Assembly: GCF_002288925.2 (NCBI RefSeq)
Contig: NW_022098066.1
Span: 83,205,783 to 83,269,782, forward strand
Direction: 5' to 3'
DNA: 64,000 bases
Source: Delphinapterus leucas
Lineage: Eukaryota > Chordata > Mammalia > Artiodactyla > Monodontidae
The notes under the pieces were generated by a model. It was not told the origin of the DNA. It ran no database searches and saw only the letters and a list, made by a program, of their open reading frames with translations. Shown in pieces: positions 1 through 22,439 of the stretch; position 1 is the first letter of the stretch, and the number at the start of each line of letters is the position of its first letter. The position numbers and the translations under genes were made by a program.

Positions 1-7
1 GGTGAGT
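1..7 (+). other. CHD1L: Probable splice donor of the preceding CHD1L exon
   Basis: The first bases read G|GTGAGT, a perfect donor core. The next exon starts with a third codon base (position 122), so the preceding exon should end with the first two bases of that codon. If base 1 is the last exonic base, the intron is 120 bp (2-121). Upstream sequence is needed to confirm. Confidence 0.5.
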
Positions 8-121
8 TTCCAATTGCATCTCCACTTGGCACTTACTGTTTGTGAATAGCAGTACAAGCTGTGCTCCAAGGGAAACTGTGATAAGCCCAGTTAATTTCCT
101 TTCCTCTCTGGCCTGTTGAAG

Positions 122-10871
<10,750 letters not shown>

Positions 10872-11145
10872 CAATCGGCTCAGCATCAGATCCAGCCTTC
10901 AGCAACCAGCTAAGATGTTTGCTCAAAGCTACTGTAATAGAATATTTCAAAAAGGAATCAGGATCTGGTGGTCCTCTGAGGTACTCTGTTTTCTGAATTC
11001 GAATTTTGTTCTCTTGGGTGTGGTACTGATGTGGTGCGTGTAATACAGGGATGCACGAGATATTTGGGAAAATCCTTCGGCAGCTTGCCAGGGCCCCAGT
11101 TTGCACAGCTATTTGCATAATAATAAATACATTTTCTATCTCTAA
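10872..11145 (+). terminator. CHD1L: CHD1L 3' UTR with poly(A) signal
   Basis: About 270 bp follow the stop codon before a canonical AATAAA at 11122-11127. A T-rich stretch, which could be the downstream element, follows at about 11145-11170. The length fits the short 3' UTR expected for CHD1L. A further AATAAA at 12623-12628, followed by a T/GT-rich stretch, could be a distal site, but nothing links it to this transcript. Confidence 0.7.
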
Positions 11146-13500
11146 TGGTTTCTTTGCTTTCTTTCCCCTCAGTCTAGTTTTCGTCCCCTCCATCAGACTG
11201 ATTTCTCTAAAGTGAGAAAGGTGAGTGGATTAAGGAGAAAGGAAAGGTAATAGGAGAACAGGGTGGCTCTAGGGGAAGGAAGCACCTTCAGCCAGTTCGT
11301 GCTTTGGAAAGATAGGTCTCCGAGGGGAAAGGCTGAGAAATGAGATTCCTGATCCAGATGTGTGGAGCCCCTCCTGCCCTTCTCTCCATCCTGCTCAGCA
11401 TTCAGAGCTAGAAGAACACATGTTGGCCCAGAGGCCTGTCAAATGTGACTTCAGAGAAACCAGAAGATCACTCCCCCTCCCACTAAGGAGAGTAGTGCTG
11501 TTGGCACCTGGGTTGTACTGTTCTATTTGACTCCCTCTGGGCTCCTTCACCCTTCAACAATTTAGCATCTGTTTTGAAGACCTATTAGACCCTAAATTCA
11601 CGATTCCTTAATTTGTTTTTCCTAAAATTTCTTTTTTACTTTCATTTTTATTGCCTCCTATCTATTACTCTTAACCACCAGCGCTTGACACATGGGTGAT
11701 TATAATAACTTTAACCTCTTGTCTGGCATCTTAAGTCTTAGAAGCAGAATTGGAACTCCGAAAAGGGAGAATGTAGAGAAATCTAAGCCAATGCATAAGT
11801 AAGCTGCCGGCCCTTCAAAAGCAGCCAGAGTCCAAACAGGCGAAGTATAAGCAGATGCAAGGAAAACTTGATCGTCCACAAGCTGTCTACCCTTCTGAAA
11901 AGCTGTACTTCTTTGGATATCAGAGTGCATAGGGCTAGCTGTAGATGTTTCTGAACATCTGAGAGGGGCATCAGAAGGGGGAACTCACCCCCAAAGGGAG
12001 CATAACTGACATTTTTAGGGGCACAGGTATTTTTTTTGAAAAGAAAGGGGCTCCTTTTCACCCTATTCTGTCCCACTTGCTCCAACCATATGGGCCTTTT
12101 CTCTGGATGAAGGCCCTGGGCCATGACTGTCTGCCCCCTGGTAAACTGGGCAAAACAACACGGAAAGAGATCAGAAAACTCATGTAGCACTTTCTCCCTT
12201 AAACGTGAGGTCACCTGTTAGTGGCAGCCCCCTGTTTTCCTTTCTGACCTCTCCTAGCTCATTAGTCAAAAATGCTGCTCTGCTTTATCTCCGTATGTCT
12301 TTCCTGTCTCATAACCCCTTCACTCTTCCCATCAAAGGGTGTCACTGTCTGAGAAGGAAGAATGAGAGAAGCTACCTACTTTGTTTATCCCAAGGGTTCT
12401 GTCCCCTTTCTTCCACAGCATCTTTGATGCCATCTGGCCCTCCCCTCTGAGGAGGCCAAGATAGGGCCAAGAGGACAATATAAGATTTTGTTCACGGATG
12501 AGCTTTTGTGGAGAAGTTTGTACCATAAACATCAATTTTAAAAAGCCCTGCTTATTGAGACAGTGAGGAACTTAAACTTGAAATTTTCATTATGTACAAT
12601 CTTACATATTTTCTTGACTTTTAATAAACTTTCCTTCACTTTGTAACATGCCTGTTGTTTAATTTTTTGTCCCATCAATCTAAACTACATTCTAAGTTAA
12701 TTAATCCTCTTCAAGTATAGCTTGAATCACCCATTTTAGAGCCCTGAACCATCTCTAGGCCAATGTGTTTTCTTTTGCTGTCTGCTAAGTGAAGAATAAA
12801 CTCACTCGAGCATTACTTGTCTTCCACCATAATTTAACCTAATTTCCCAAAGACATCCTACAGTTTCTTGCTTGAGGCTTTGCTCATTCTGGTCCCTCCC
12901 TGGACACCCTGCACCCTCTAAATCCCCTCCCGTATCTCCAGCCCGCTATTGTCCCCTATCAAATCTGATTCTTTAAGAATCCAGAAAAATCTAACCTCTC
13001 TGTGGTTGAACTACAAATGATAATTGGGTTTATGGCACTTAATTTGTTGACATATTATACTCATTGGTATATTTATTTAATTACTGCCTAAATACTAAGG
13101 CCTTTGAGAAAGGTGATTTCTCATTTATTTTCCCTATCACACAAATCAATTAATAGGTACTCAAATACTGAATTTAAAATGGTATGTGGATAACTGGCTA
13201 GCAAGTTGGGAAAAGTATTAGACTTCCTGAATATATCATAAATGCCAGATGGCATAAGTACGTAAATGTAAAACTTGAGAATATACAAACTTGTCATTTT
13301 TATGGTGTCTTGACTAGCAACTGGCCTTTGAAGCTTCTCCCAACTTCTCACTCAAACACCAGTGGCATTAAGGTGAAGACTCACAACCACACTGAAAATA
13401 AGACAACCAACCAACTAAATGCCAGAACATGAGAGGAAATGACACTAGTTATAAGGCAAAGTTGAACTGAGATTTTATTTTAGGAAGCAAAGATTGCTTA
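11146..13500. other. Intergenic DNA downstream of CHD1L
   Basis: No gene recognised. AATAAA at 12623-12628 is a possible distal poly(A) site. Sequence at about 12840-13110 ('ttgaggctttgctcattctggtccctccc', 'ggcctttgagaaagg') resembles an eroded L2 3' region. The longest open frame (11783-12214, minus) shows no family signature. Confidence 0.5.
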
Positions 13501-13539
13501 AAAACCTAGGACCTTCACCAGCCAGAAAATGAACAACAA

Positions 13540-14400
13540 TCCTTCTATCCTTTTCTTCCCTTATGTTAACAAAAAGGTCAACTGCCCCCTTCCCCCATGT
13601 CTGCTGTGAACTCTGTCCCCTCCAGCCTTCTCAAGAATGTTATTCTACCAATTACTTTCTCTTATATATTCAGTTTGTTCTTTAAATTAGAATCTTTCCA
13701 TTGACTTATAAACAAGGTCAAGTCACTCTCATTAAAAAGAACTCCCTAGGGACTCCCCTAGTAGTCCAGTGGTTAAGAATCCGTTTTGCAATGCAGGGAA
13801 CGCTGGTTCAATCCCTGGTCGGGGAACTAAGACCCCACATGCCACAGGGCAACTAAGCTCACAGGCCACAACAACTGATCCCACGCGCTCTGGAGCCCGC
13901 GCACCACAGCTAGAGAGAAGTCTGCACGCCACAGCTAGAGAGAAGCCCGCACACCGCAACAAAAGATCCCATGTGCCACAACTCAGACCTGACGCAGCCA
14001 AAAATTTTTTTACGTAATAAAAAAAAATTTTTTTTAAAGAACTCCCTAAATCCTCATTCCCTCCCCCGTCACAGCCCAACCTCCAAAGAGTTGTCCCACC
14101 TACACTGCTTTTGTTTCTTCACCTCCCACTGACTCTAACCCACACCATTCTGACTTTCTGCACTTTCACTCCACCAAGAGAGTCTGTGTTAAGAATACCA
14201 ATGACCTCCAAGTCGCTAAATCCAAAGAACATTTTTCAGTTCTCATCTTGACCTCTGAGTAGAGTTCAACACTGTTCACTGCTTCCCTCTTTTTGAAACA
14301 CTATTGCCTTGGCTTCTGCGACAAGATACTCTTCTGTGACACAATAATCCAGGAACTTATCTTTTATCATCTTTGCACAGTTTTCTCCCATGGTCTTCTT
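13540..14400 (+). repeat. L2 LINE ORF2 fragment, split by a SINE
   Basis: The segment 14180-14400 ('aataccaatgacctccaagtcgctaaatcc', 'agttctcatcttgacctctgagtagagttcaacactgttcac') matches the L2 reverse-transcriptase region, whose usual translation is ..LTNDLH..LLDLSAAFDTVDH.. . Frameshifts and substitutions have destroyed it. A CHR-type SINE at 13748-14035 interrupts it. Confidence 0.65.
13748..14035 (+). mobile_element. CHR-type SINE, older subfamily
   Basis: Head GGGACTCCCCTAGTAGTCCAG, B-box-like GGTTCAATCCC, then GGGGAACTAAGACCCCACATGCC (the AACTAAGATC variant) and a T-rich/A-rich tail. Flanked by AAAGAACTCCCT at 13736-13747 and 14036-14047. Confidence 0.92.
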
Positions 14401-14407
14401 TTTACCT

Positions 14408-14808
14408 AGTGTATTAGTTTGTTAAGGCTGCCATTACAAAATACCACAGACTGGGTGACAACAATAAATGTATTTTCTCACAGTTCAGGAAGCTTGAAGT
14501 CCAAAATCAAGATGTCAGAAGGGTTGGCTTTTTCTGAGACCCCTCCCCTTGGCTTGCAGATGGCCACCCTCTTGTTGTATCCTCACAAGTTGTTTCCTCT
14601 GTGCGTGCATACCCTGGTATCTGTATTTCCAAATTTCCTCTTACAAGGACACCAGTCAGGTTGAATTAGGCCCCATCCTAATGGCCTGACTTTAACTTAA
14701 TGCCTCTCTAAAGGCACTATCTACAAATATAGTCACATTCAGAGGTACTGGGGATTAAGGCTTCAACACATGAATTTTGGAAGACACAATTCAGCCCCAA
14801 ACACCCAG
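14408..14808 (+). repeat. Mammalian interspersed repeat, LTR-like ends, family not named
   Basis: Starts TGTATTAGTTTGTTAAGGCTG and ends ..GACACAATTCAGCCCCAAACA, with internal 'caaaataccacagactgggtgacaacaataaatgtattttctcacagttc'. I recognise this as a common mammalian repeat of about 400 bp but cannot assign the family by eye. Its TG...CA ends would fit an LTR. Confidence 0.6.
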
Positions 14809-15309
14809 CCATTAAATGTTGGAGTTCCTCACCACAAAAGACACTGAATTGTGAAAACAATCCTGAAGAAAAAGAACAAAGCAGGAGGCATAACCCTCCA
14901 AGACTTCAAACTATACTACAAACTGACAGTAATCAAAACAGTATGGTTTGGGCACAGAAACAGACATATGGATCAATGGAACAGAATAGAGAGCCCAGAA
15001 ATAAACCCACACACCTATGGACAATTAATCTTTGACAAAGGAGGCAAGAATATACAATGGCAAAAAGTCTCTTCAGCAAGCAGTGTTGGAAAGTTGGACA
15101 GCCACATGTAAATCAATGACGTTAGAACACTCCCTCTCACCATACACAAAAATAAACTCAAAATGACTTAAAGACATAACTATAAGATGTGACATCATAA
15201 AACTCCTAGAAGAACATAGGCAAAACATTCTCTGACGTAAATTGTATCAATATTTTCTTAGCTCAGTCTCCCAAGGCAATAGAAATAAAAACAAAAATAA
15301 ACAAATGGG

Positions 15310-15518
15310 GGCTTCCCTGGTGGCGCAGTGGTTGGGAGTCCGCCTGCCGATGCAAGGGACACGGGTTCATGCCCCGGTCTGGGAAGATCCCACATGCCGC
15401 GGAGCAGCTAGGCCCGTGAGCCATGGCCACTGAGCCTGCGCATCCGGAGCCTGTGCTCCGCAACAGAAGAGGCCACAACAGTGAGAGGCCCGTGTACCGC
15501 AAAATAAATAAATAAATA
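15310..15518 (+). mobile_element. CHR-type SINE, short form
   Basis: A short-form copy (GGCTTCCCTGGTGGCGCAGT to CCCGTGTACCGC) with an AAATA-repeat tail. Flanked by AAAATAAACAAATGGG at 15294-15309 and the same with one change at 15519-15534. Inserted in L1 ORF2 sequence. Confidence 0.94.
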
Positions 15519-16233
15519 AAAATAAGCAAATGGGACCTAATCAAACTTACAAGCCTTTACACAGCAAAGGAAACCACAATCAAAACAAAAGGCAAACTAC
15601 AGAATGGGAGAAAATATTCGCAAATGATGCAACCAACAAGGGCTTAATCTCCAAAATATACAGTTTATACAACTCAACAACAATAAAAACAAAAAACCCA
15701 ATCGAAAAATGGGCAGAAGACCTAAAAAGACATTTCTCCAAAGAAGAAATACAGATGGCCAATAGGCACATGAAAAGATGCTCAACATCACTAATTAGCA
15801 GAGAAATACAAATCAAAACTAAAATGAGGTACCACCTCACACTGGTCAGAATGACCATTATTAAAAAGTCTACAAATAACAAATGCTGGAGAGGGTGTGG
15901 AGAAAAGGGAACCCTCCTACACTTTTGGTGGGAATGAAAGTTGGTGCAGCCACTATGGAAAACAGTATGGAGGTTCCTCAGAAAACTAAAAATAGAAATT
16001 ACCATATGATCCAGGAATCCAACTCCTGGGCATATACCCAGACAAAACTATAATTTAAAAAGACACATGCACCACTATGTTCATAGGAGCACTATTCACA
16101 ATAACCAAGACATGGAAACAACCTAAATGTCCATCAACAGATGAATGGATAAAGAAGATGTGGCACATATATACAATGGAATATTACTCAGCCATAAAAA
16201 GAAACGAAATTGAGCTATTTGTAATGAGGTGGA

Positions 16234-16664
16234 NNNNNNNNNNNNNNNNNNNNNNNNNNNNNNNNNNNNNNNNNNNNNNNNNNNNNNNNNNNNNNNNNNN
16301 NNNNNNNNNNNNNNNNNNNNNNNNNNNNNNNNNNNNNNNNNNNNNNNNNNNNNNNNNNNNNNNNNNNNNNNNNNNNNNNNNNNNNNNNNNNNNNNNNNNN
16401 NNNNNNNNNNNNNNNNNNNNNNNNNNNNNNNNNNNNNNNNNNNNNNNNNNNNNNNNNNNNNNNNNNNNNNNNNNNNNNNNNNNNNNNNNNNNNNNNNNNN
16501 NNNNNNNNNNNNNNNNNNNNNNNNNNNNNNNNNNNNNNNNNNNNNNNNNNNNNNNNNNNNNNNNNNNNNNNNNNNNNNNNNNNNNNNNNNNNNNNNNNNN
16601 NNNNNNNNNNNNNNNNNNNNNNNNNNNNNNNNNNNNNNNNNNNNNNNNNNNNNNNNNNNNNNNN
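16234..16664. other. Assembly gap (431 N)
   Basis: A run of N inside the L1 3' UTR. Open frames drawn across it are artefacts. The sister copy at 47057-47395 has 339 bp between the same two flanking points, so the true content is probably about 340 bp unless something is inserted. Confidence 0.99.
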
Positions 16665-16784
16665 CAAGAGGGAAGAGATATGGGAACATATGTATATGTA
16701 TAACTGATTCACTTTGTTATAAAGCAGAAACTAACACACCATTGTAAAGCAATTATACCCCAATAAAGATGTTTAAAAAAATAG

Positions 16785-17545
16785 TAGATTAATTTCTTCA
16801 AATTGCTGAAACGAAATAACCTAGAATTGTTTACTTGGTTAAAATATCACTTAAGAATTAAAGCAAAATAGATATTTTCAGGCAAATGAATATTGCAACA
16901 CCAGGCCCAAAATACTTTACAGAAAAGTTCTACTAAATAACCCAGAAGGTCATTCCCTTTTTGTATATACTCCCTTTTGTATAGAAGATAGATAAAGAGG
17001 TGGTATCCCTGATTCATTTCATGTGGCCAGTATAATCTTAATAAAACAAAGCCAATAAAAGCAAGGAAAATGATAGGCTATTCTTACTTATGAACATAAG
17101 TACAAAAATTCTAAATAACATAAAAACAAATCAAATCTAGCAACGTGTATGAACTAATTTGGTTAAACTGACTTTGTATTTAACAGATCAGTATTAAAAA
17201 TCTATTCTCATAACTTAGCAAGTACAAGAACTTAAGACTTATCTGCCAACTGAGTGCATTGTCCTACATATTTTTAAATGATTTTTTCCTCAACCTTTTA
17301 CAATTATCTTGTCCAAATGTAATTTGACATCAATTTTTTGGTGACTCATCTTTAGTAAATCTTTCCAAAGACACCAAAATTTTCTACACATTTTATCAGT
17401 TTATCTGACATTTCTGGCATATAACAGGTGGGAGCAAAGGTGCTGATTCTCAGCTAATATTCAAGGTACAAGAGCACTACTGGTTAACACTGAAAAACTT
17501 CCACACCAGTTACTAAAGAGAAACTCTCTACTTATTTAGATTATA
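16785..17545 (+). repeat. Eroded L1 fragment
   Basis: Scattered L1-like words: 'ttttcaggcaaatgaat', 'gtatccctgattcatttcatgtggccagtataatctta', 'aaaattctaaataacataaaaacaaatcaaatctagcaa'. The last two match the ORF2 region just after the RT start. Heavily diverged; limits uncertain. Confidence 0.5.
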
Positions 17546-17905
17546 AGTTGGAAAGGGACATCAGCATGTGGCAGCATAAGATATTCCTCCTTTTTAATCC
17601 CCCTCGTTAATCAACAAATTGTACATCCATAATGAACAAGGTCGCCTCTATGAGGGTTTCCAGATCTTGTACCTTTCCCCAAGGGATCCAAGGGGAATCC
17701 TGCCCACCAGTTCAGCCAGTAGCAGACAGACATACCTCCATACAAACTGTGGAACAAGCAGAGCCAGTGAGACTTCCTGGACTCCTCTTGCTACTGTTGA
17801 GCAAGAATTAGGTGAGTGCTGAAGTGGCCACGAGAGAGAACTTGCAGAGTCCAGCCCTCCTGAAAGGAAAATATAATACACCACTGGGGAAAAAGGAATA
17901 AAATA

Positions 17906-18139
17906 CAATTGGCCTTTGAACAACGTGGGGGTTAGGGGCACCCACCCTCTGTGCAGTCGAAAACCCATGTAGAACTTATAGTTAGCCCTCCATACACTTG
18001 TGGTTCCTCTGTATCTGCAGTTCCACATCCATGGATTCCACAGATCTCAGATCATGTAGTACTGTTGTATTTACTATTTTAAAAATCCACATATAAGTAA
18101 GTGCACCCACATAGTTGAAACTCGTGTTTGAGTCAACTG
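17906..18139. mobile_element. Tigger-type MITE
   Basis: Inverted ends CAATTGGCCTTTGAACAACG and ..GTTTGAGTCAACTG, decayed from the CAGTTGACCCTTGAACAAC-type terminus, with TA on the left flank. Internal 'ccctccatacacttgtggttcctctgtatc' and 'atccatggattccac' are typical of these nonautonomous mariner-related elements. Inserted in the L1 5' UTR. Confidence 0.7.
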
Positions 18140-19273
18140 TGTATGAGTGTGGTTACACAGGAAGCAGAAAGAGAAACTTTCCCAGTGCTACCCACCCCCC
18201 CCCAGAAGGCCCTGACTGGGGCTGATTTATCAGGCAAAGGGGACACCTCTCGATTACCTGGGTCTTGTGGCAGTGGGTCTTAAATTCAGGGGTCCCACAG
18301 AACTGTAACAAATGGAGAAAGAGTTCTTAACCAGCTGCCAGTGAGATGAACCCACAGCCTTCCTGTGAAAGGAGCCAATTAGCTTACCTTCACAGCTGTG
18401 GCCTTAGGGGTAATCTTCTAATTAAACACATTAGTGGAAAGAAGGAACTAAAGACTAGAGTGGAAATAGATAAAATAGAGACTAAAAAGAAAATTAAAAA
18501 GATGAATGAAACTAAGAGCTTTAAAAAAAAAAAAACCACAAAAACCCAAAACCAAAGAAACAAACCTTTAGTTAGATACACCAAGAAAGAGAACTCAAGT
18601 GAAATTACAAAGAAAGAGGATATATTACAACTGATAATCACATAAATACAAAGGATAAGAGAATACTATGAAAAATATATGTCAAAAAATTGGACAACTT
18701 AGAAAAAATGGTAAATTCCTAGAAGTGTATAACCTACCAAGACTGAATCACGAGGAAACAGAAAATCTGAACAGACCAATTGTTAGTATGAAGATTAAAC
18801 AGTAATTAAAAACCTCCTAACAAAGAAAAGTCCAGGACCTGATAGCTTCACTGGCAAATTCTACCAAACATATAAAGAAGAATTAACATCAATCATTCTC
18901 AAACTCTTCCAAAAATAGAAGACGAGGGAACACTTTCAAACTCATTTTATGAGGCCAGTACTATCTTGATACAAAAACCAGACAAGGACACCACAAGGAA
19001 AGAAAATTACAGGTCAATATCCCTGATTAACATAGATGCAAAAATCCTCAATAAAATATTAGCAAAACAAATTCAAAAATACATTAAAAGAATCTTACAC
19101 AATGATGAAGTGAGATTTATTCCAGGGAATGCAAGAACAATTGAATGGTAGATGTTGAATCAATGCGATACACCATATTAACAAAATGAAGGGTAAAAAC
19201 TGTATGATCATCTCAACAAATGCAGAAAAAAACATTTGCCAACATTCAAATCTATTCATGATAAAAACTCTCA

Positions 19274-19440
19274 GGGACTTCCCTGATGGTCCAGTGGTTA
19301 AGACTTCATCTTCCAATGCAGAGGGTGCAGGTTCGATCCCTGGTTGGGGAGCTAAGATCCCACATGCCTCAGGGCCAAAAAACCAAAACATAAAACAGAA
19401 GCAATACTGTAACAAATTCAAGACTTAAAAAAAAAAAAAG
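19274..19440 (+). mobile_element. CHR-type SINE, truncated
   Basis: GGACTTCCCTGATGGTCCAG to CATGCCTCAGGGCC, then an A-rich tail. Only the tRNA-related head and a short body are present. Flanked by AACTCTCA at 19266-19273 and 19441-19448. Confidence 0.88.
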
Positions 19441-19487
19441 AACTCTCAACAAAGTGGGTATGGGGGAACATACCTCAGCATAAAAAG

Positions 19488-20372
19488 TCACATATCTCGT
19501 AGTTTTGATTTGCATTTCTCCAATAATTATTTAATAATTATTTCTCTATTAGAGAAATGCAAATCAAAACTACAGTGAGATATCACCTCACACCAGTCAA
19601 AATGGCTATCATCAAAAAATCCACAAACAGTAAAGGCTGAGAACCCTCCTACACTGGTAAGAATGTAAATTGGTACAGCCACTATAGAGAACAGTATGGA
19701 GGTTCCTTAAAAAACTAAAAACAGAACTATGATATGATCCTGCAATCCTGCTCCTGGGCATATATCTGGAGAAAAACATGGTCTGAAAGGATACATGCAC
19801 ACCAATGTTCACTGCAGCACTGTTTATAATAGCCAAGAGATGGAAGCAACCTAAATGTCCATCGACAGAGGAATGGATAAAGAAGATGTGGTACATATAT
19901 ACAATGGAATATTACTCAGCCATTGAATAGAATGAAATAATGCCATTTGCAGCAACATGGATGGACCGAGAGACTGTCCTACTGAGTGAAGTAAGCCAGA
20001 CAGAGAAAGAAATATCGTATGATATCGCTTATATGTGGAATCTAAAAAGAAATGATACAAATGAACTTATTTACAAAACAGAAACAGACTCACAGACTTA
20101 GAGAAAGAACTTATGGTTACCGGGGGGAAGGGTGGGGGAAAGGGATAGTTAGAGAGTTTGGGATTAACATGTACACACTGCTATATTTTAAATGGACCTA
20201 CTGTATAGCATAAGGAACTCTGCTCAATATTATGTAACAACCTAAATGGGAAAAGAGTTTGAAAAAGAATATATACATGTATATGTATAACTGAATCACT
20301 TTGCTGTACACCTGAAACTAACACAACATTGTTAATCAACTATACGCCAATATAAAATAAAAAGTTAAAAAA
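19488..20372 (+). mobile_element. Nested L1 3' end with inverted 5' tip
   Basis: The ORF2 end and 3' UTR run from about 19548 ('agagaaatgcaaatcaaaactacagtgagatatcacc') to the tail 'tcaactatacgccaatataaaataaaaagttaaaaaaaaa'. The first about 45 bp (19492-19530) are the reverse complement of the next L1 segment. Imperfect flanking repeat: AAAAAGTCACAT near 19482-19493 and AAAAAGCCACACAT near 20370-20385. It splits the older L1 inside its RT region. Confidence 0.85.
19492..19583. repeat. Inverted repeat at L1 inversion junction
   Basis: The left arm (19492-about 19529) and right arm (about 19548-19583) are near-perfect reverse complements around the 26-base core GAGAAATGCAAATCAAAACTAC. They are separated by an AATAATTATT-rich spacer and would form a hairpin of about 30 bp. 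Confidence 0.9.
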
Positions 20373-22439
20373 AAAGCCACACATGATAAGCCCACAGCTA
20401 ACATCAATCTCAATGTTTAAAAGCTGAAAGCTTTTCCATTAAGATAAGGAGCTGGACAAGGATGCCCAATTTGCCACTTTTATTCAACATAGTATTGGAA
20501 GCCCTTGCCAGAGTGTGTAAGCAAGAAAAAGAAATAAAAGCCATCCAAATTGGAAAAGAAAAAGTAAAACTGTCTCTATTTGCAGATGACATGATCTTAT
20601 ATACAGAAAACCCTAAAGACTCCACCAAAACACAGAACTAATAAACAAATTCAGTAAAGTTGCAGGATACAAAATCAATATACAAAAATCTATTGCATTC
20701 CTATACACTGATAAACGCTCAGAAAGAGAAATAAAGAAAACACATCCATTTACAATTGCATCAAAAAGAGTAAAATACCTGGGAATAAATTTAACCAAGG
20801 AGGTGAAAGACCTTTACACTGAAAACTATAAGACGTTGGTGAAAGAAATTGAAGAAGACACAAATAAACGGGAAGATATTCTGTTCTCATGGGTTGGAAA
20901 ATTTAACATTATTACAATGATTATATAGCCCAAAGCAATTTACAGTTTTGATGCAATCTGTGTGAAAATTCCAATGACATTTTTTCACAGAAATAGAAAA
21001 ATAATCCTTAAATTTGCATGGAACCACAAATAACTAAATAAGTGAATAACTAAAGCAATCTTAAGAAGAACAAAGCTGGAAGCATCACACTTCCTGATTT
21101 CAAACTATATTACAAATCTATAGTAATCAAAAGAGTATGATATTGACATGAAAACAGATGCATAGGACGATGGAACAGAATAGAGACTGTTGGCACCAAA
21201 AACAAAGGCAACAAAAGCAAAAGTAAATAAATGGGACTACATCAAACTAAAAAGCTTCTGTACAGGAAATCATCAATAAAATGATAAAGGAACCCAGAGA
21301 GTAGGGGAAAGTTTTTGCAAATCATATATCTGATGAGGGGTTAATATCCAAAAAATATTTTTAAAATTCATACAACTCAATACAAAAATGCACAAACAAT
21401 AAAATTTAAAAGTAGGCAGTGAAACTGAATAGACAGTTTTCCAAAGAATACATACAAATGGCTAAGTGGTTGATGCAAAAGTGATCAACATCACTAATCA
21501 TCAGGGAAACACAAATCAAAACCACAGTGAGATATCACCTACATCTGTTAGAATGGCTACCATCAAGAAGACAAGAAATAACAAGTGTTGGAGAGTGTGG
21601 AGAACAGGGAATCCTTGTGCACTGTTGGTGGGAATGTAAACTGGTACAGCTACTGTGGAAAACAATATGGAGGTTCCTCAAAATTTAAAAATAAAATTAC
21701 CATATGGCCTAGTGATCCATTTCTGATTATATTTTTAAGTACAAAATATCAAAGAGGAAAATAGGGAATCTTGACATTTGCAACAACATGGATGGACTGT
21801 GAGGGCATTATGGTAAGTGAAATAAGCCTGACAGAGAAAAACTAATACTGCATGTATTACTTATATGTGGAATGTTAAAAGAAAAAAACCCTCAAATTCA
21901 GAGAGTAGAAAAATGGATTCCAGGGATGGAGGCTGGGAGAAATAGGGAGAGGTTGGTAAATGGGTACAAACTTTCAGCTACAAGATGAATAAGGTCTGAA
22001 GATCTAATGTAAACATGGTGACTGTGGTTGATAACACTATTATATAATCAAAATTTGCTAAGAGAGTAGAACTTAAATGTTCTCACCAAAAGGAAAAAAA
22101 AAGATAAATATGTGAGGTATTGGTTGTGTTAATTAACTAGTTGGAGGAAATCCTTTCATAGTGTATGCATATATCAAATCACCACAATATACACTTAAAA
22201 TATCTTACAGTATTATGTATCAATTATACCTCAATAAAGCCAAAATTTAAAAGAAAAAAAAAGGATAAACGTTATTCACCTGGAATAAGATTAAATATAT
22301 TAGCTGTCTCAATAGATGGGTGATGGGGAGTTAAATAGAATATACGATTTATTTTTATAGTCCTATATAGAGATACGTAAATGTAACAAAGTAAAAAAAT
22401 CCCTGACAAAAAAAATAGAACCAAAAGTAGATGGTAAAT

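Larger units (their letters stand above)
14834..16784 (+). mobile_element. L1 3' portion, 5' truncated, with SINE and assembly gap
   Basis: The end of ORF2 (14840-16233) includes the frames that read ..[13 protein letters not shown].. and ..[21 protein letters not shown].., followed by 431 N and then the L1 3' end 'tgattcactttgttataaagcag ... ccaataaagatgtttaaaaaaa' (16700-16784). It is of the same subfamily as the copies at 46.5-47.5 and 53.8-55.3 kb. A short CHR SINE lies at 15310-15518. Stops in ORF2 make it inactive. Confidence 0.9.
17560..22262 (+). mobile_element. Old L1, near full length, with three nested insertions
   Basis: The 5' UTR (17560-18430) is homologous to 3575-4560. Then come ORF2 RT sequence (18440-19265 and 20376-20890, including 'tatttgcagatgacatgatcttatatacag' for FADDM), the ORF2 end, and a 3' UTR ending 'tcaattatacctcaataaagccaaaatttaaaagaaaaaa'. 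ORF1 is largely missing between 18430 and 18440. Insertions: a Tigger-type MITE (17906-18139), a SINE (19274-19440) and a younger L1 (about 19488-20372). Non-coding. Confidence 0.85.

Noticed and set aside
11783..12214. 143-codon minus-strand open frame downstream of CHD1L
   Set aside because: No domain, no exon signals, no neighbouring coding segments; likely chance.
16077..16747. Long open frames of 165-208 codons on both strands
   Set aside because: They run through the N gap; the only real coding part is an L1 ORF2 relic on the + strand.
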